A stretch of 64,000 bases of DNA from CAKSQF01 sp963628435 (GTDB taxonomy: Bacteria; Bacillota; Clostridia; Oscillospirales; CAG-272). Both the position numbers and the translations under genes were made by a program. The notes under the pieces were generated by a model. That model did not search any database and was not told the origin of the DNA. It saw only the letters and a program-made list of their open reading frames with translations. Positions 50,792-58,447 of the stretch are shown one piece after another. Position 1 is the stretch's first letter, and each line of letters starts with the position of its first letter. The DNA is taken from the NCBI GenBank assembly GCA_963628435.1, contig CAVGEY010000001.1, positions 62,001 to 126,000 on the forward strand. Reading direction: 5' to 3'.

Positions 50792-51412
50792 ATGAACTCG
50801 AATATTCCTTCTTCGGATAAAATACTGCCGTCATGCCGTGTCCTGCCCGTCGTCGTCATAAAAGACATATCCGAGGTCGAAGAGCTGATGTCGGCGCTTT
50901 CGGAGGGCGGTGTTGACGCCGCCGAAATAACATTCCGCACAAGCTGTGCCGCCGAGGCGATAAAAATCGCCTCCGAAAAATTCCCGAATATGAAAATCGG
51001 CGCGGGAACGGTCATAAACCGAGAGCAGGCGGAAGCCGCGGCAGAAAGCGGAGCGCGGTTCATTGTATCGCCCGGATTTTCGGACGCGGTTGCCGATGTC
51101 TGCGGTGAGCGCGGAATTCCGTATATCCCCGGATGTGTGACGCCTGCCGAAATCATGCACGCGATCGAGCGCGGAATCACCACGGTGAAATTTTTCCCCG
51201 CCGATATTTACGGCGGTCTTGCCGCCGTACGCGCCCTCTCGGCGCCGTTCCCGCAGATACGCTTTCTCCCGACAGGCGGTGTCGGATTCGACAATCTCCG
51301 CGAATTTCTCGCCTGCGACAAAATCGCGGCCGTCGGCGGAAGTTTTCTCTGCAAGGGCGATGTCGCGGCAAACTGCCGCCGTCTTGCCGGGATTTTAGGC
51401 GAAAAAGACTGA
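50792..51412 (+). CDS. eda: KDPG aldolase (KDPG/KHG aldolase)
   Basis: 206 residues. Cleaves 2-keto-3-deoxy-6-phosphogluconate to pyruvate and glyceraldehyde-3-phosphate. Class I aldolase barrel with AAEITFRT (catalytic Glu), IGAGTV, IPGCVTPAEI and the Schiff-base lysine in TTVKFFPAD. Starts 15 nt after the oxidoreductase gene, with GGAGG before the ATG. Last enzyme of the pathway encoded here. Confidence 0.94.
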   Translation: MNSNIPSSDKILPSCRVLPVVVIKDISEVEELMSALSEGGVDAAEITFRTSCAAEAIKIASEKFPNMKIGAGTVINREQAEAAAESGARFIVSPGFSDAVADVCGERGIPYIPGCVTPAEIMHAIERGITTVKFFPADIYGGLAAVRALSAPFPQIRFLPTGGVGFDNLREFLACDKIAAVGGSFLCKGDVAANCRRLAGILGEKD

Positions 51413-51464
51413 AAACGCCCTGATAAGGCAAAACTTCAAAAGAAAGGTACTGCAATAGCAAATT

Positions 51465-52481
51465 ATGAGTGATAAAAAGATGAAAGTCGTTACATTCGGC
51501 GAAATAATGCTCCGTCTGTCGCCCGAAGGGCATAACCGTCTTTTTCAGACACCGGATCTTCGCGCATCCTTCGGCGGATCCGAATCGAATGTTGCGGTGT
51601 CGCTTGCGATAATGGGAGCCGATGCTTCATTCGTAACACGCCTGCCCGATAACAGCGTCGGCAGGGGTGCCGTCTCGTTCCTGCGCGGACTCGGTGTCGG
51701 CACCGATAAAATATCGCTCGGCGGCGACCGTCTCGGAGTCTACTATATGGAGAGCGGCGCGGGCGAAAGACAGTCGGTCTGCATCTATGACCGCAAAAAT
51801 TCGGCAATCGCCGAGGCATCGCCCGACGATTTCGACTGGGATGAGATTTTCGAGGGCGCCGACTGGTTCCATTTTTCGGGCATCACCCCCGCGCTCGGAG
51901 GAAATCTCCCCGAAATATGCGAGGCGGCATGCGCCGCCGCTCACGCGCACGGCGTGAAAATATCCTGCGATCTCAACTACCGCGACAAACTCTGGTCGCG
52001 CGAAGAGGCGGGCAGGGTAATGACAAGGCTCTGCCGCTATGTCGATGTCTGCATCGGCAACGACGAGGATGCGCGCGATGTCTTCGGAATAGTCGCCGAT
52101 GACGGCGCTGACGGAAAAGAGTCGTATCTGTCGGTATCAAGACAGCTGACCGAAAAATTCGGATTTTCGGATGTCGCGATGGTGCTGCGCATGGCAGACG
52201 GCAGTCTCGGATATGAGCTGACGGGTCTTATCTATGACAAAGAAAGCGGCACCGCCGAATTCGCCCCGACTCATAAGCTCGAAATAATCGACCGAATCGG
52301 CGCGGGCGACGCTTTCTGCGCCGGACTTATCTACGCGATGCTCTCGGGCATGAGCCGCACCGACACCGTAAAATACGCGGTTGCCGCGTCCGCTCTCAAA
52401 CACACAATCGAGGGCGACTGCAACAGAGCGACCTTCGATGAGGTCAAAAAGGCGATGAATCCGCCGAAGCCGCAAAGTTAA
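51465..52481 (+). CDS. kdgK: 2-Keto-3-deoxygluconate kinase
   Basis: 338-residue PfkB-family sugar kinase. TFGEIMLRLSPEGHNRLFQ at the N-terminus, GGSESNVAVSLAIMG, and the second PfkB signature DRIGAGDAFCAGLIY with the catalytic Asp. In this operon (uxuA, oxidoreductase, eda) phosphorylation of 2-keto-3-deoxygluconate is the missing step, so the assignment is secure. AAAGG lies 17 nt before the ATG, unusually far. Confidence 0.92.
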   Translation: MSDKKMKVVTFGEIMLRLSPEGHNRLFQTPDLRASFGGSESNVAVSLAIMGADASFVTRLPDNSVGRGAVSFLRGLGVGTDKISLGGDRLGVYYMESGAGERQSVCIYDRKNSAIAEASPDDFDWDEIFEGADWFHFSGITPALGGNLPEICEAACAAAHAHGVKISCDLNYRDKLWSREEAGRVMTRLCRYVDVCIGNDEDARDVFGIVADDGADGKESYLSVSRQLTEKFGFSDVAMVLRMADGSLGYELTGLIYDKESGTAEFAPTHKLEIIDRIGAGDAFCAGLIYAMLSGMSRTDTVKYAVAASALKHTIEGDCNRATFDEVKKAMNPPKPQS

Positions 52482-52492
52482 TGCGGCTTCGG
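52464..52492. repeat. Hairpin over the kdgK stop codon
   Basis: CCGAAGCCGCA / TGCGGCTTCGG with a 7-nt loop containing the TAA. No T-run follows; GGGGCGGCTGCCCC extends the structure. Confidence 0.45.
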
Positions 52493-52529
52493 GGCGGCTG
52501 CCCCGTTTGCGGAAATCGACCGAAAAATG

Positions 52530-52558
52530 TTGCATTTTCGGTATTCGTATGATAGAAT
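52530..52558 (+). promoter_or_regulatory. Promoter of the STAS gene
   Basis: TTGCAT (52530-52535), 17 bp, TAGAAT (52553-52558). Confidence 0.65.
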
Positions 52559-52612
52559 ATGCAGACAAAGAAATATACCGAAAAATATCAAAGGAAAGGT
52601 ATGGTAATAAAA

Positions 52613-52906
52613 ATGCTTAATATCGAACAGAAAGGCGAAGGAACGGTTGCGCTTACGGGCAGACTCGACACGGTAACCGCTCCGCAGCTCGAAACCGTGC
52701 TTGACGGCATACTGCCGGATACCGAAAGTCTTACGCTTGATTTTGAGGGACTCGAATACATATCTTCGGCAGGACTTCGCCTGCTGCTTAAAGCGCAGAA
52801 GATCATGTGCAAAAAAGGCGGCATGAAACTGCTTCACGTCAGCGACGAAATAAGCGAAATCTTCGATATTACCGGATTCTCGAATTTCCTTGTTATCGAA
52901 AAATAA
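52613..52906 (+). CDS. STAS-domain anti-sigma factor antagonist
   Basis: 97 residues, a single STAS domain of the SpoIIAA/RsbV kind: GEGTVALTGRLDTVTAPQLE, LTLDFEGLEYISSAGLRLLL (the conserved D-x-SSAGL phosphorylation serine) and the C-terminal IFDITGF. In partner switching the unphosphorylated protein captures an RsbW-like kinase. An ATG at 52601 is an alternative start. 45 nt upstream of a MATE-ATPase fusion; a matching PP2C phosphatase and RsbW-like kinase lie 3-5 kb downstream. Confidence 0.88.
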   Translation: MLNIEQKGEGTVALTGRLDTVTAPQLETVLDGILPDTESLTLDFEGLEYISSAGLRLLLKAQKIMCKKGGMKLLHVSDEISEIFDITGFSNFLVIEK

Positions 52907-52951
52907 ATTCGCAATTCGATGATATAATCGGGCGGACAGGGAAAGGAGCGG

Positions 52952-54730
52952 ATGGCTCGGATGGGTGAGAGCAAGATCGGCAAAACCGACAAAAAAGCGA
53001 AAAAAGACAAAAAAATAAATTTTGCCGGCACGGCTTACCGCAGTTTTCTCGCATGGGGGATCTGCTCGTCGCTGTCGACAACCGTCTGTACGATAGTCGA
53101 CGCTCTTCTTGTCGGCACACTTGTCGGAAGCGACGGACTTACCGTGACGAATATCGCAACGCCCGTCTATCTTATCTACGCGCTTTTCGGCGTTACGGTC
53201 GGAATAGGCGCGAATGTCGGGATTGCAAGATGTCTCGGTGCCGACGACAGAGAGGGAGCAAACCGAATGTTTTCGTCGGCTCTTACCGTCGGACTCGTTC
53301 TCGCGCTTGTCTGTCTTTCCCCGCTTCTCTTCAGGGATACCTATTATTCGTTTCTCGGAGTGACCGATGAACTTTATTCGCTCGCCGATCGGTATCTGCG
53401 TGTCGTTCTCTGGTCGGCACCCGTCTTTGTTTTCTACCATATTCTCTCGGCATCGGTCAAAACCGACGGCGATCCGAAACTTGCGGCGCTTGCGTCTGCG
53501 GCCGTGATTCTTGCGAATCTGTCGCTCGACTTCATTTTCATCAAGTGGCTGAACATGGGCATACTCGGAGCATCGGCATCGCTCTGCACCGCCGAAACGC
53601 TCGGCGTTCTGATTCTGCTTTCCCATTTTCTCAAGAAGCATAATCTGCTCAAATTGAAACCCGCGATTCCGAAGCTCAGAGACATCGCGAATTTTGTCTG
53701 GGAGGGATTCAGTTCGGGATCCGCATTCATATTCTCGTCTGTCGTCATGCTCGTGTTCAATAACAGACTTCTCGGATTCGGCGGAGCCGACGGACGGCTG
53801 TATGTCGCGATTTACGGTGTGCTCTATACCGTCGGCACCATACCCGGCGGAATTTATGAGGGAACATCGGTCGCGCTTTCGACCGTTACTCCTTTCCTTG
53901 TCGGCGAATCGGATACCGAGGGCATAGACATGGTGGCGAAACGCGCGTTGAAAATCGCACTTTTCGTCGGTATCGCGCTCGGAACGGTCGGCATACTTCT
54001 GCCGGGACAGATAACGGGACTTTTCGGAATCGACAGTCCGCGCGCCGCGGCCGCGCTGCGTGTCTTTGCGCTATGCAGCCTGCCGATAGGCATAAATACG
54101 GTGATCACCTCTTTCTGGCAGTCAATCGGGAGGGCAAAACTCGCAAACAGCCTGTCGGTGCTGAGAAATTTCGCTTTGATTCTCACATCGGGCCTGCTGC
54201 TTATCCCGAAATTCAATGTTCTCGGCGTTTCGCTTGCCTATCTCACGACCGAACTTGTCTGCCTTCTTTTCGTGCTCGGCGTGATGATGATTTCGCCGTC
54301 GAAAAAATATGTCGGCTCGCATTATTCGCATGACGACAGCACCGGAAGGCTGTTTGAGTGCGACTACCCGATAAAGACCGAGAGCATGGAAAAAATCTCT
54401 TCCGATCTCGAAGAAATCTGCGACGGGTGGGAAATCGGCCCGAAACAGGCTTTTCTGATAAATTTCGTCTGCGAGGAGCTGCTGCTCAACATCATAAAAT
54501 ACGCGCTTGACGGCGACGGCGGCAAAGGCGGATTTTTCGTATCGGTAAAACTCATGGAGAAGGGCGGGGACTATGTTCTCTGCGTAAGGGACAATGTCCG
54601 GCTTTACAATCCTTTTGAGTCGGAAGGAGACAGCATCGACAGCGGCGTTCTCAATCTGATAAAGAAAAAAGCGAAAAAGTGCGAATATCAGCGCAAACTT
54701 GTTTTCAACTATCTGTATCTTGTAATCTGA
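52952..54730 (+). CDS. MATE transporter fused to an RsbW-like ATPase domain
   Basis: 592 residues. Residues about 25-450 are a 12-TM MATE-family exporter (VDALLVGTLVGSDGLTVTNIATP, FWQSIGRAKLAN). The last about 120 residues form a HATPase_c_2-like domain: ESMEKISSDLEEICDGW, the N-box FVCEELLLNIIKYA and LCVRDNVRLYNPF, where RsbW-type proteins bind ATP. There is no stop or frame change between the parts. The preceding STAS gene suggests the cytoplasmic domain takes part in partner switching. AGGAG is 3 nt from ATG 52952 and 12 nt from ATG 52961, so the start is uncertain. Confidence 0.85.
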   Translation: MARMGESKIGKTDKKAKKDKKINFAGTAYRSFLAWGICSSLSTTVCTIVDALLVGTLVGSDGLTVTNIATPVYLIYALFGVTVGIGANVGIARCLGADDREGANRMFSSALTVGLVLALVCLSPLLFRDTYYSFLGVTDELYSLADRYLRVVLWSAPVFVFYHILSASVKTDGDPKLAALASAAVILANLSLDFIFIKWLNMGILGASASLCTAETLGVLILLSHFLKKHNLLKLKPAIPKLRDIANFVWEGFSSGSAFIFSSVVMLVFNNRLLGFGGADGRLYVAIYGVLYTVGTIPGGIYEGTSVALSTVTPFLVGESDTEGIDMVAKRALKIALFVGIALGTVGILLPGQITGLFGIDSPRAAAALRVFALCSLPIGINTVITSFWQSIGRAKLANSLSVLRNFALILTSGLLLIPKFNVLGVSLAYLTTELVCLLFVLGVMMISPSKKYVGSHYSHDDSTGRLFECDYPIKTESMEKISSDLEEICDGWEIGPKQAFLINFVCEELLLNIIKYALDGDGGKGGFFVSVKLMEKGGDYVLCVRDNVRLYNPFESEGDSIDSGVLNLIKKKAKKCEYQRKLVFNYLYLVI

Positions 54731-54759
54731 ACTATTGACAAATCGAATGGAGAGTCCGC

Positions 54760-55662
54760 ATGAAAAATCAGGCGGTTTATGAGGATATAATCGAAAGAGA
54801 GCGCCTCTCGGTGCAGAACGCGCTGCTTTCGGAATACGAAATGCCGATACTTTCCGGGATTTTCTCGGAGAAAAAGGGACTTTACGTACTTGATATCGGC
54901 TGCAGTGACGGAGAAAAAACGGTTGCCCGTTTTTCGAGCGATGCCGTGTCGTCGGCCGTCGGAATAGAATACAATGACGCATCGGTGCGCAGGGCGAATG
55001 AAAAATTCGGCGGCGGCAAATTTTCTTTTTACTGCTGCGATGTCGAGACCGACCGACTGAGCGTACTGCTGTCGAAGCTCACTCACCGCGACAGGTCGGC
55101 ATCCGACGGCAGGGGCGAAAATTTCCGCGGATTCGATGTCATATATATGTCGTTCGTGCTGATGCATCTGCGTGACGGGAAGGCACTGCTGACAAGGCTG
55201 AAGCCCTATCTTGCCGACGGCGGAACGCTTCTTATTATCGATGCCGACGACGGGATGTCGACACTTACCCCCGATGACGGGGGGCTGCTTCCCGAATTTC
55301 TCTCGATGCTTTCCGAGGACCGTTACGGCGGCAGGCGTGACAGCGGCCGAATAATCCCCGATTTGCTCGCCGAATGCGGATATACGGGTATTACCGAAAA
55401 ATGCGGCGGCGTTTTCGCGGGACGCGGCAGTGATAACAGAAAAAAGAAGGAAGCGATTTTCCGCACCTATTTTTCGTTTCTTCCCGAAGATGTCAAAATA
55501 CTTCTGAGAGATGAGAAAAATGAAAAAGAAAAATACGAAAGCTGGAAAAAATGGCTCGATGTCAACTATCGAAAGCTGCATCGGGAAATCGTCTCGGACG
55601 AGTCCGAAATTTTTATGGGTACGAGAATGATTACCTGTCGAAAAGACGGGAGCGGTGAATAA
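54760..55662 (+). CDS. Class I SAM-dependent methyltransferase
   Basis: 300 residues. Motif I VLDIGCSDGEKT, an acidic residue ending strand 2 (VGIEYND), CCDVETD and the post-motif FDVIYMSFVLMHL define a Rossmann methyltransferase. The C-terminus is charged and helical. The methyl acceptor is unknown. Abuts the next gene with no spacing. Confidence 0.82.
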   Translation: MKNQAVYEDIIERERLSVQNALLSEYEMPILSGIFSEKKGLYVLDIGCSDGEKTVARFSSDAVSSAVGIEYNDASVRRANEKFGGGKFSFYCCDVETDRLSVLLSKLTHRDRSASDGRGENFRGFDVIYMSFVLMHLRDGKALLTRLKPYLADGGTLLIIDADDGMSTLTPDDGGLLPEFLSMLSEDRYGGRRDSGRIIPDLLAECGYTGITEKCGGVFAGRGSDNRKKKEAIFRTYFSFLPEDVKILLRDEKNEKEKYESWKKWLDVNYRKLHREIVSDESEIFMGTRMITCRKDGSGE

Positions 55663-56241
55663 ATGGATTTTTTCGGAATCGGAGCCTGCGGTTTTTCGCT
55701 GAGAGAAGCGAAAATCGGCGACATCGGCGAAATCAGGAAAATATGCGATGACTGTGTCGGAGAGGGACTTTATACCGAGGAGGAACTCGGCAGCGCCGTG
55801 AAATCCGAAAACCGTTTTCTGTATGTTTTGGAAGGCGGCGGCAAAATCCGCGGATATATCTATTTTATGCTGACATCACCCGCCGAAATTTTAAGTTATA
55901 CGAAAATCGATGAACATCTTCTCGAAAAAATCGTCGATATGCGGCGCACCGTCGGCAAAATACAGTCGGTCGCGGTTACCGAAGACTGCCGCAGACGCGG
56001 TTTTTCGGTGGATATGATAAATTTCGCGCTGTCGGTACTTAAAGAAAACGGTATCGGGACCGTGTTTATCGCCTGCTGGAAAAAGGGAAATTACCTTCCG
56101 CTCGGCAGAGCCGTCGCAAAATGCGGATTTTCAGAACTGTCCGAAACAGGCGAAATCTGGTATGATAACGAAAGACTGAAATGCCCGTACTGCGGCGGCA
56201 GATGCCGCTGTCACGCGGAGCTTTATTATAAAAAAATATAA
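55663..56241 (+). CDS. GNAT-family N-acetyltransferase with zinc-binding tail
   Basis: 192 residues. A GNAT fold with the acetyl-CoA region SVAVTEDCRRRGFSVDMINFAL; the usual (Q/R)xxGxG/A is degenerate (RRRGFS). The C-terminus adds a cysteine cluster, LKCPYCGGRCRCHAE, likely a metal knuckle. Starts on the base after the methyltransferase stop, so the two are coupled. The substrate is unknown. Confidence 0.78.
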   Translation: MDFFGIGACGFSLREAKIGDIGEIRKICDDCVGEGLYTEEELGSAVKSENRFLYVLEGGGKIRGYIYFMLTSPAEILSYTKIDEHLLEKIVDMRRTVGKIQSVAVTEDCRRRGFSVDMINFALSVLKENGIGTVFIACWKKGNYLPLGRAVAKCGFSELSETGEIWYDNERLKCPYCGGRCRCHAELYYKKI

Positions 56242-56247
56242 GAGGGA

Positions 56248-57948
56248 ATGGTCAAAACCGTGGAAAAAATCAAGGTCAAATCAAAGCTCAAGACCAAATC
56301 AAAGCTGAAACTGCTTCCGAAACTCATCATTTCGCTCGGTGTAATGGGAGCGGTCCTGACAATCGTCATATCGCAGTTCAGCTACTATGTTACGAAATCC
56401 TATCTCGAAGAACAGTTCGCCGAGCGAGTCAAGACAAACTCGAAGGCCATCGCGGCGATGCTGTCGCCCGAAGATGTCAAAACGGTAATTTCGGAGGGCG
56501 GAAACGAGACCGCGGAATATACCGAGATGTGCGCGCTTTTCAACAGGCTTAAAAAAGACGGGGGGGTAACCTATCTCTCGCTGACCGTTCCCGATGAGGA
56601 CAGCGTAACATTCTATATTGACGCGATGGTCGAGGAGATGGGCGACTTGCCCGAAAATCAGATGGCATACGGCACCGATGTGCTTTATACCGATGCCGCA
56701 AATCCCGACGATCCCGAGGACTATCGGAAATACATCACGATCTGGAACTGTTTTGAGGACAACAAAGGACTCGACACACCCGCGATTACCGACAACAGCT
56801 ATGGCTACAACTATACTGGTATCGCGGTCGTTCTTGATGAAAACGGAACGGCAATCGCCGAAATACAGTATATTCTCGACATGGGCGATGTGCATGATTA
56901 TCTTAACCGCTTCATGCTGAATATGCTGCTTATCTCGTTTATCATTATTCTGCTGACGGTCGGAGTTTATGTGATTTTCGTCCGACTTATGGTAACGAAG
57001 CCGATAGGCGAACTCGCGAGATTTACTCAGAACATAACCGACACGGGAGTGTTCGAAAATCAGCGGATTTCGCTCGGCACGGGCGATGAAATCGAAGCGC
57101 TCGGCGATTCGTTCAACTATATGCTCGAAAAGCTCGAAGATTATATCGCCAATCTCTCCAGAATGACCGCCGAAAAGGAAAGAATCGGAGCCGAACTCGA
57201 TATTGCGACTCATATACAGGCATCGATGCTCCCGTGCATCTTCCCGGCATTCCCCGATCGCAGGGAATTCGGTATTTTCGCGACCATGACACCCGCAAAG
57301 GAGGTCGGCGGCGATTTCTACGACTTCTTCATGGTGGATAAGCGACATCTCGCCATAGTCGTTGCCGATGTTTCGGGCAAGGGAGTGCCCGCCGCTCTCT
57401 TTATGGTAATCGGCAAGACGCTTATAAAAGACCATACCGAACCCGGTGCCGATCTCGGAGACGTGTTCGGAAAGGTAAACAACATTCTCTGCGAATCGAA
57501 CAGCGAAGGCCTGTTCATAACCGCGTTCGAGGGAGTGCTTGACCTTGTTACCGGCGAATTTTCCTATGTGAACGCCGGACACGAATTGCCGTTCATATAC
57601 AAAAACGGAAAGTTCAAACCGATAAAAATCAAGGCGGGATTCGTTCTTGCCGGACTTGAGGATATGCGTTACGGCACAGGCAGTATCATGCTTGAGCCGG
57701 GCGACAGAATCTTCCAGTATACCGACGGCGTAACCGAAGCGACCGACAGTGAAAACAGACTTTTCGGAATGGAAAGACTCGAAAAGAGCCTTAACGATGC
57801 GTCCGACAAATCGCCCGAAGAACTTCTCGGAACGATCAAAAACGATATTGACGCATTCGTAAAAGAAGCTCCGCAGTTTGACGATATCACAATGCTCTGT
57901 CTTGATTACAGATGCAGAATGGAAGATACGGGAGAGGAGAAGGAATGA
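56248..57948 (+). CDS. SpoIIE-like PP2C phosphatase with sensor and HAMP domains
   Basis: 566 residues. TM1 (about 28-48), an extracytoplasmic sensor region (about 50-225), TM2 (about 230-253), HAMP (LMVTKPIGELARFTQNI), then a PP2C/SpoIIE domain: EVGGDFYDFF, VADVSGKGVPAALFM, YVNAGHELPF and a C-terminal FDDITMLC carrying metal-binding Asp residues. It would dephosphorylate a STAS protein such as the one at 52613 in response to an outside signal. The start may be the GTG at 56260, which has the same 13-nt spacing from its AGAGGG as other genes here. Confidence 0.9.
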   Translation: MVKTVEKIKVKSKLKTKSKLKLLPKLIISLGVMGAVLTIVISQFSYYVTKSYLEEQFAERVKTNSKAIAAMLSPEDVKTVISEGGNETAEYTEMCALFNRLKKDGGVTYLSLTVPDEDSVTFYIDAMVEEMGDLPENQMAYGTDVLYTDAANPDDPEDYRKYITIWNCFEDNKGLDTPAITDNSYGYNYTGIAVVLDENGTAIAEIQYILDMGDVHDYLNRFMLNMLLISFIIILLTVGVYVIFVRLMVTKPIGELARFTQNITDTGVFENQRISLGTGDEIEALGDSFNYMLEKLEDYIANLSRMTAEKERIGAELDIATHIQASMLPCIFPAFPDRREFGIFATMTPAKEVGGDFYDFFMVDKRHLAIVVADVSGKGVPAALFMVIGKTLIKDHTEPGADLGDVFGKVNNILCESNSEGLFITAFEGVLDLVTGEFSYVNAGHELPFIYKNGKFKPIKIKAGFVLAGLEDMRYGTGSIMLEPGDRIFQYTDGVTEATDSENRLFGMERLEKSLNDASDKSPEELLGTIKNDIDAFVKEAPQFDDITMLCLDYRCRMEDTGEEKE

Positions 57949-58349
57949 AAGAAGAGCTGACGCTTGACGCAACGACCGAGAATATCGAAGAAGTTACCGC
58001 TTTTATCGACGCTTATCTTGAAAAGATCGACTGTCCGATGCATGAACAGATGCAGATTGATGTTGCGGTGGATGAGCTGTTCAGCAACATAGCGAATTAT
58101 GCCTATTCCCCGAATGTCGGCAAGGCGACTGTCGAAATCGATGCCGCGGACGCGGGGGTGGTTATAACCTTCATTGACAGCGGAATACCCTATAATCCGC
58201 TCGAAAGAGAAGATCCCGACATCAAGGCAAAAGTCGAGGACAGAGAGATAGGCGGTCTCGGAATATTCATGGTCAAAAAGATGATGGACGATATGTCTTA
58301 CGAATACCGCGACGGCAAAAACATTCTCACAATCAGAAAAAATCTGTGA
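57945..58349 (+). CDS. RsbW-like anti-sigma factor kinase
   Basis: 134 residues of a HATPase_c_2 domain: N-box DVAVDELFSNIANYAY, G1-type FIDSGIPYNPL and GLGIFMVKKMMDD. Such proteins phosphorylate STAS antagonists and hold a sigma factor inactive. The ATG at 57945 overlaps the phosphatase stop (ATGA) and has GGAGAAGGA upstream; the longer frame from 57912 is not used. No sigma factor gene is nearby, so the final target is not visible. Confidence 0.9.
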   Translation: MKEELTLDATTENIEEVTAFIDAYLEKIDCPMHEQMQIDVAVDELFSNIANYAYSPNVGKATVEIDAADAGVVITFIDSGIPYNPLEREDPDIKAKVEDREIGGLGIFMVKKMMDDMSYEYRDGKNILTIRKNL

Positions 58350-58355
58350 AAAAGC

Positions 58356-58406
58356 AAGTCGGATAAGGCGCAGACCGAAAGGTCGTTTCCTTATCCGACT
58401 TTTTTG
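58356..58406. terminator. Bidirectional terminator
   Basis: AAGTCGGATAAGG pairs with CCTTATCCGACTT around a 20-nt loop; TTTTTT follows on + and GCTTTTT on the minus strand. Confidence 0.8.
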
Positions 58407-58447
58407 ATGGGGGCGGCATCCTTTGTTCGACTGCCGATACCGCAATA

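Noticed and set aside
56299..57972. A 557-codon minus-strand open frame opposite the phosphatase gene
   Set aside because: It is a shadow of the + strand PP2C gene, which has full domain motifs; the antisense frame has no ribosome site or family match.
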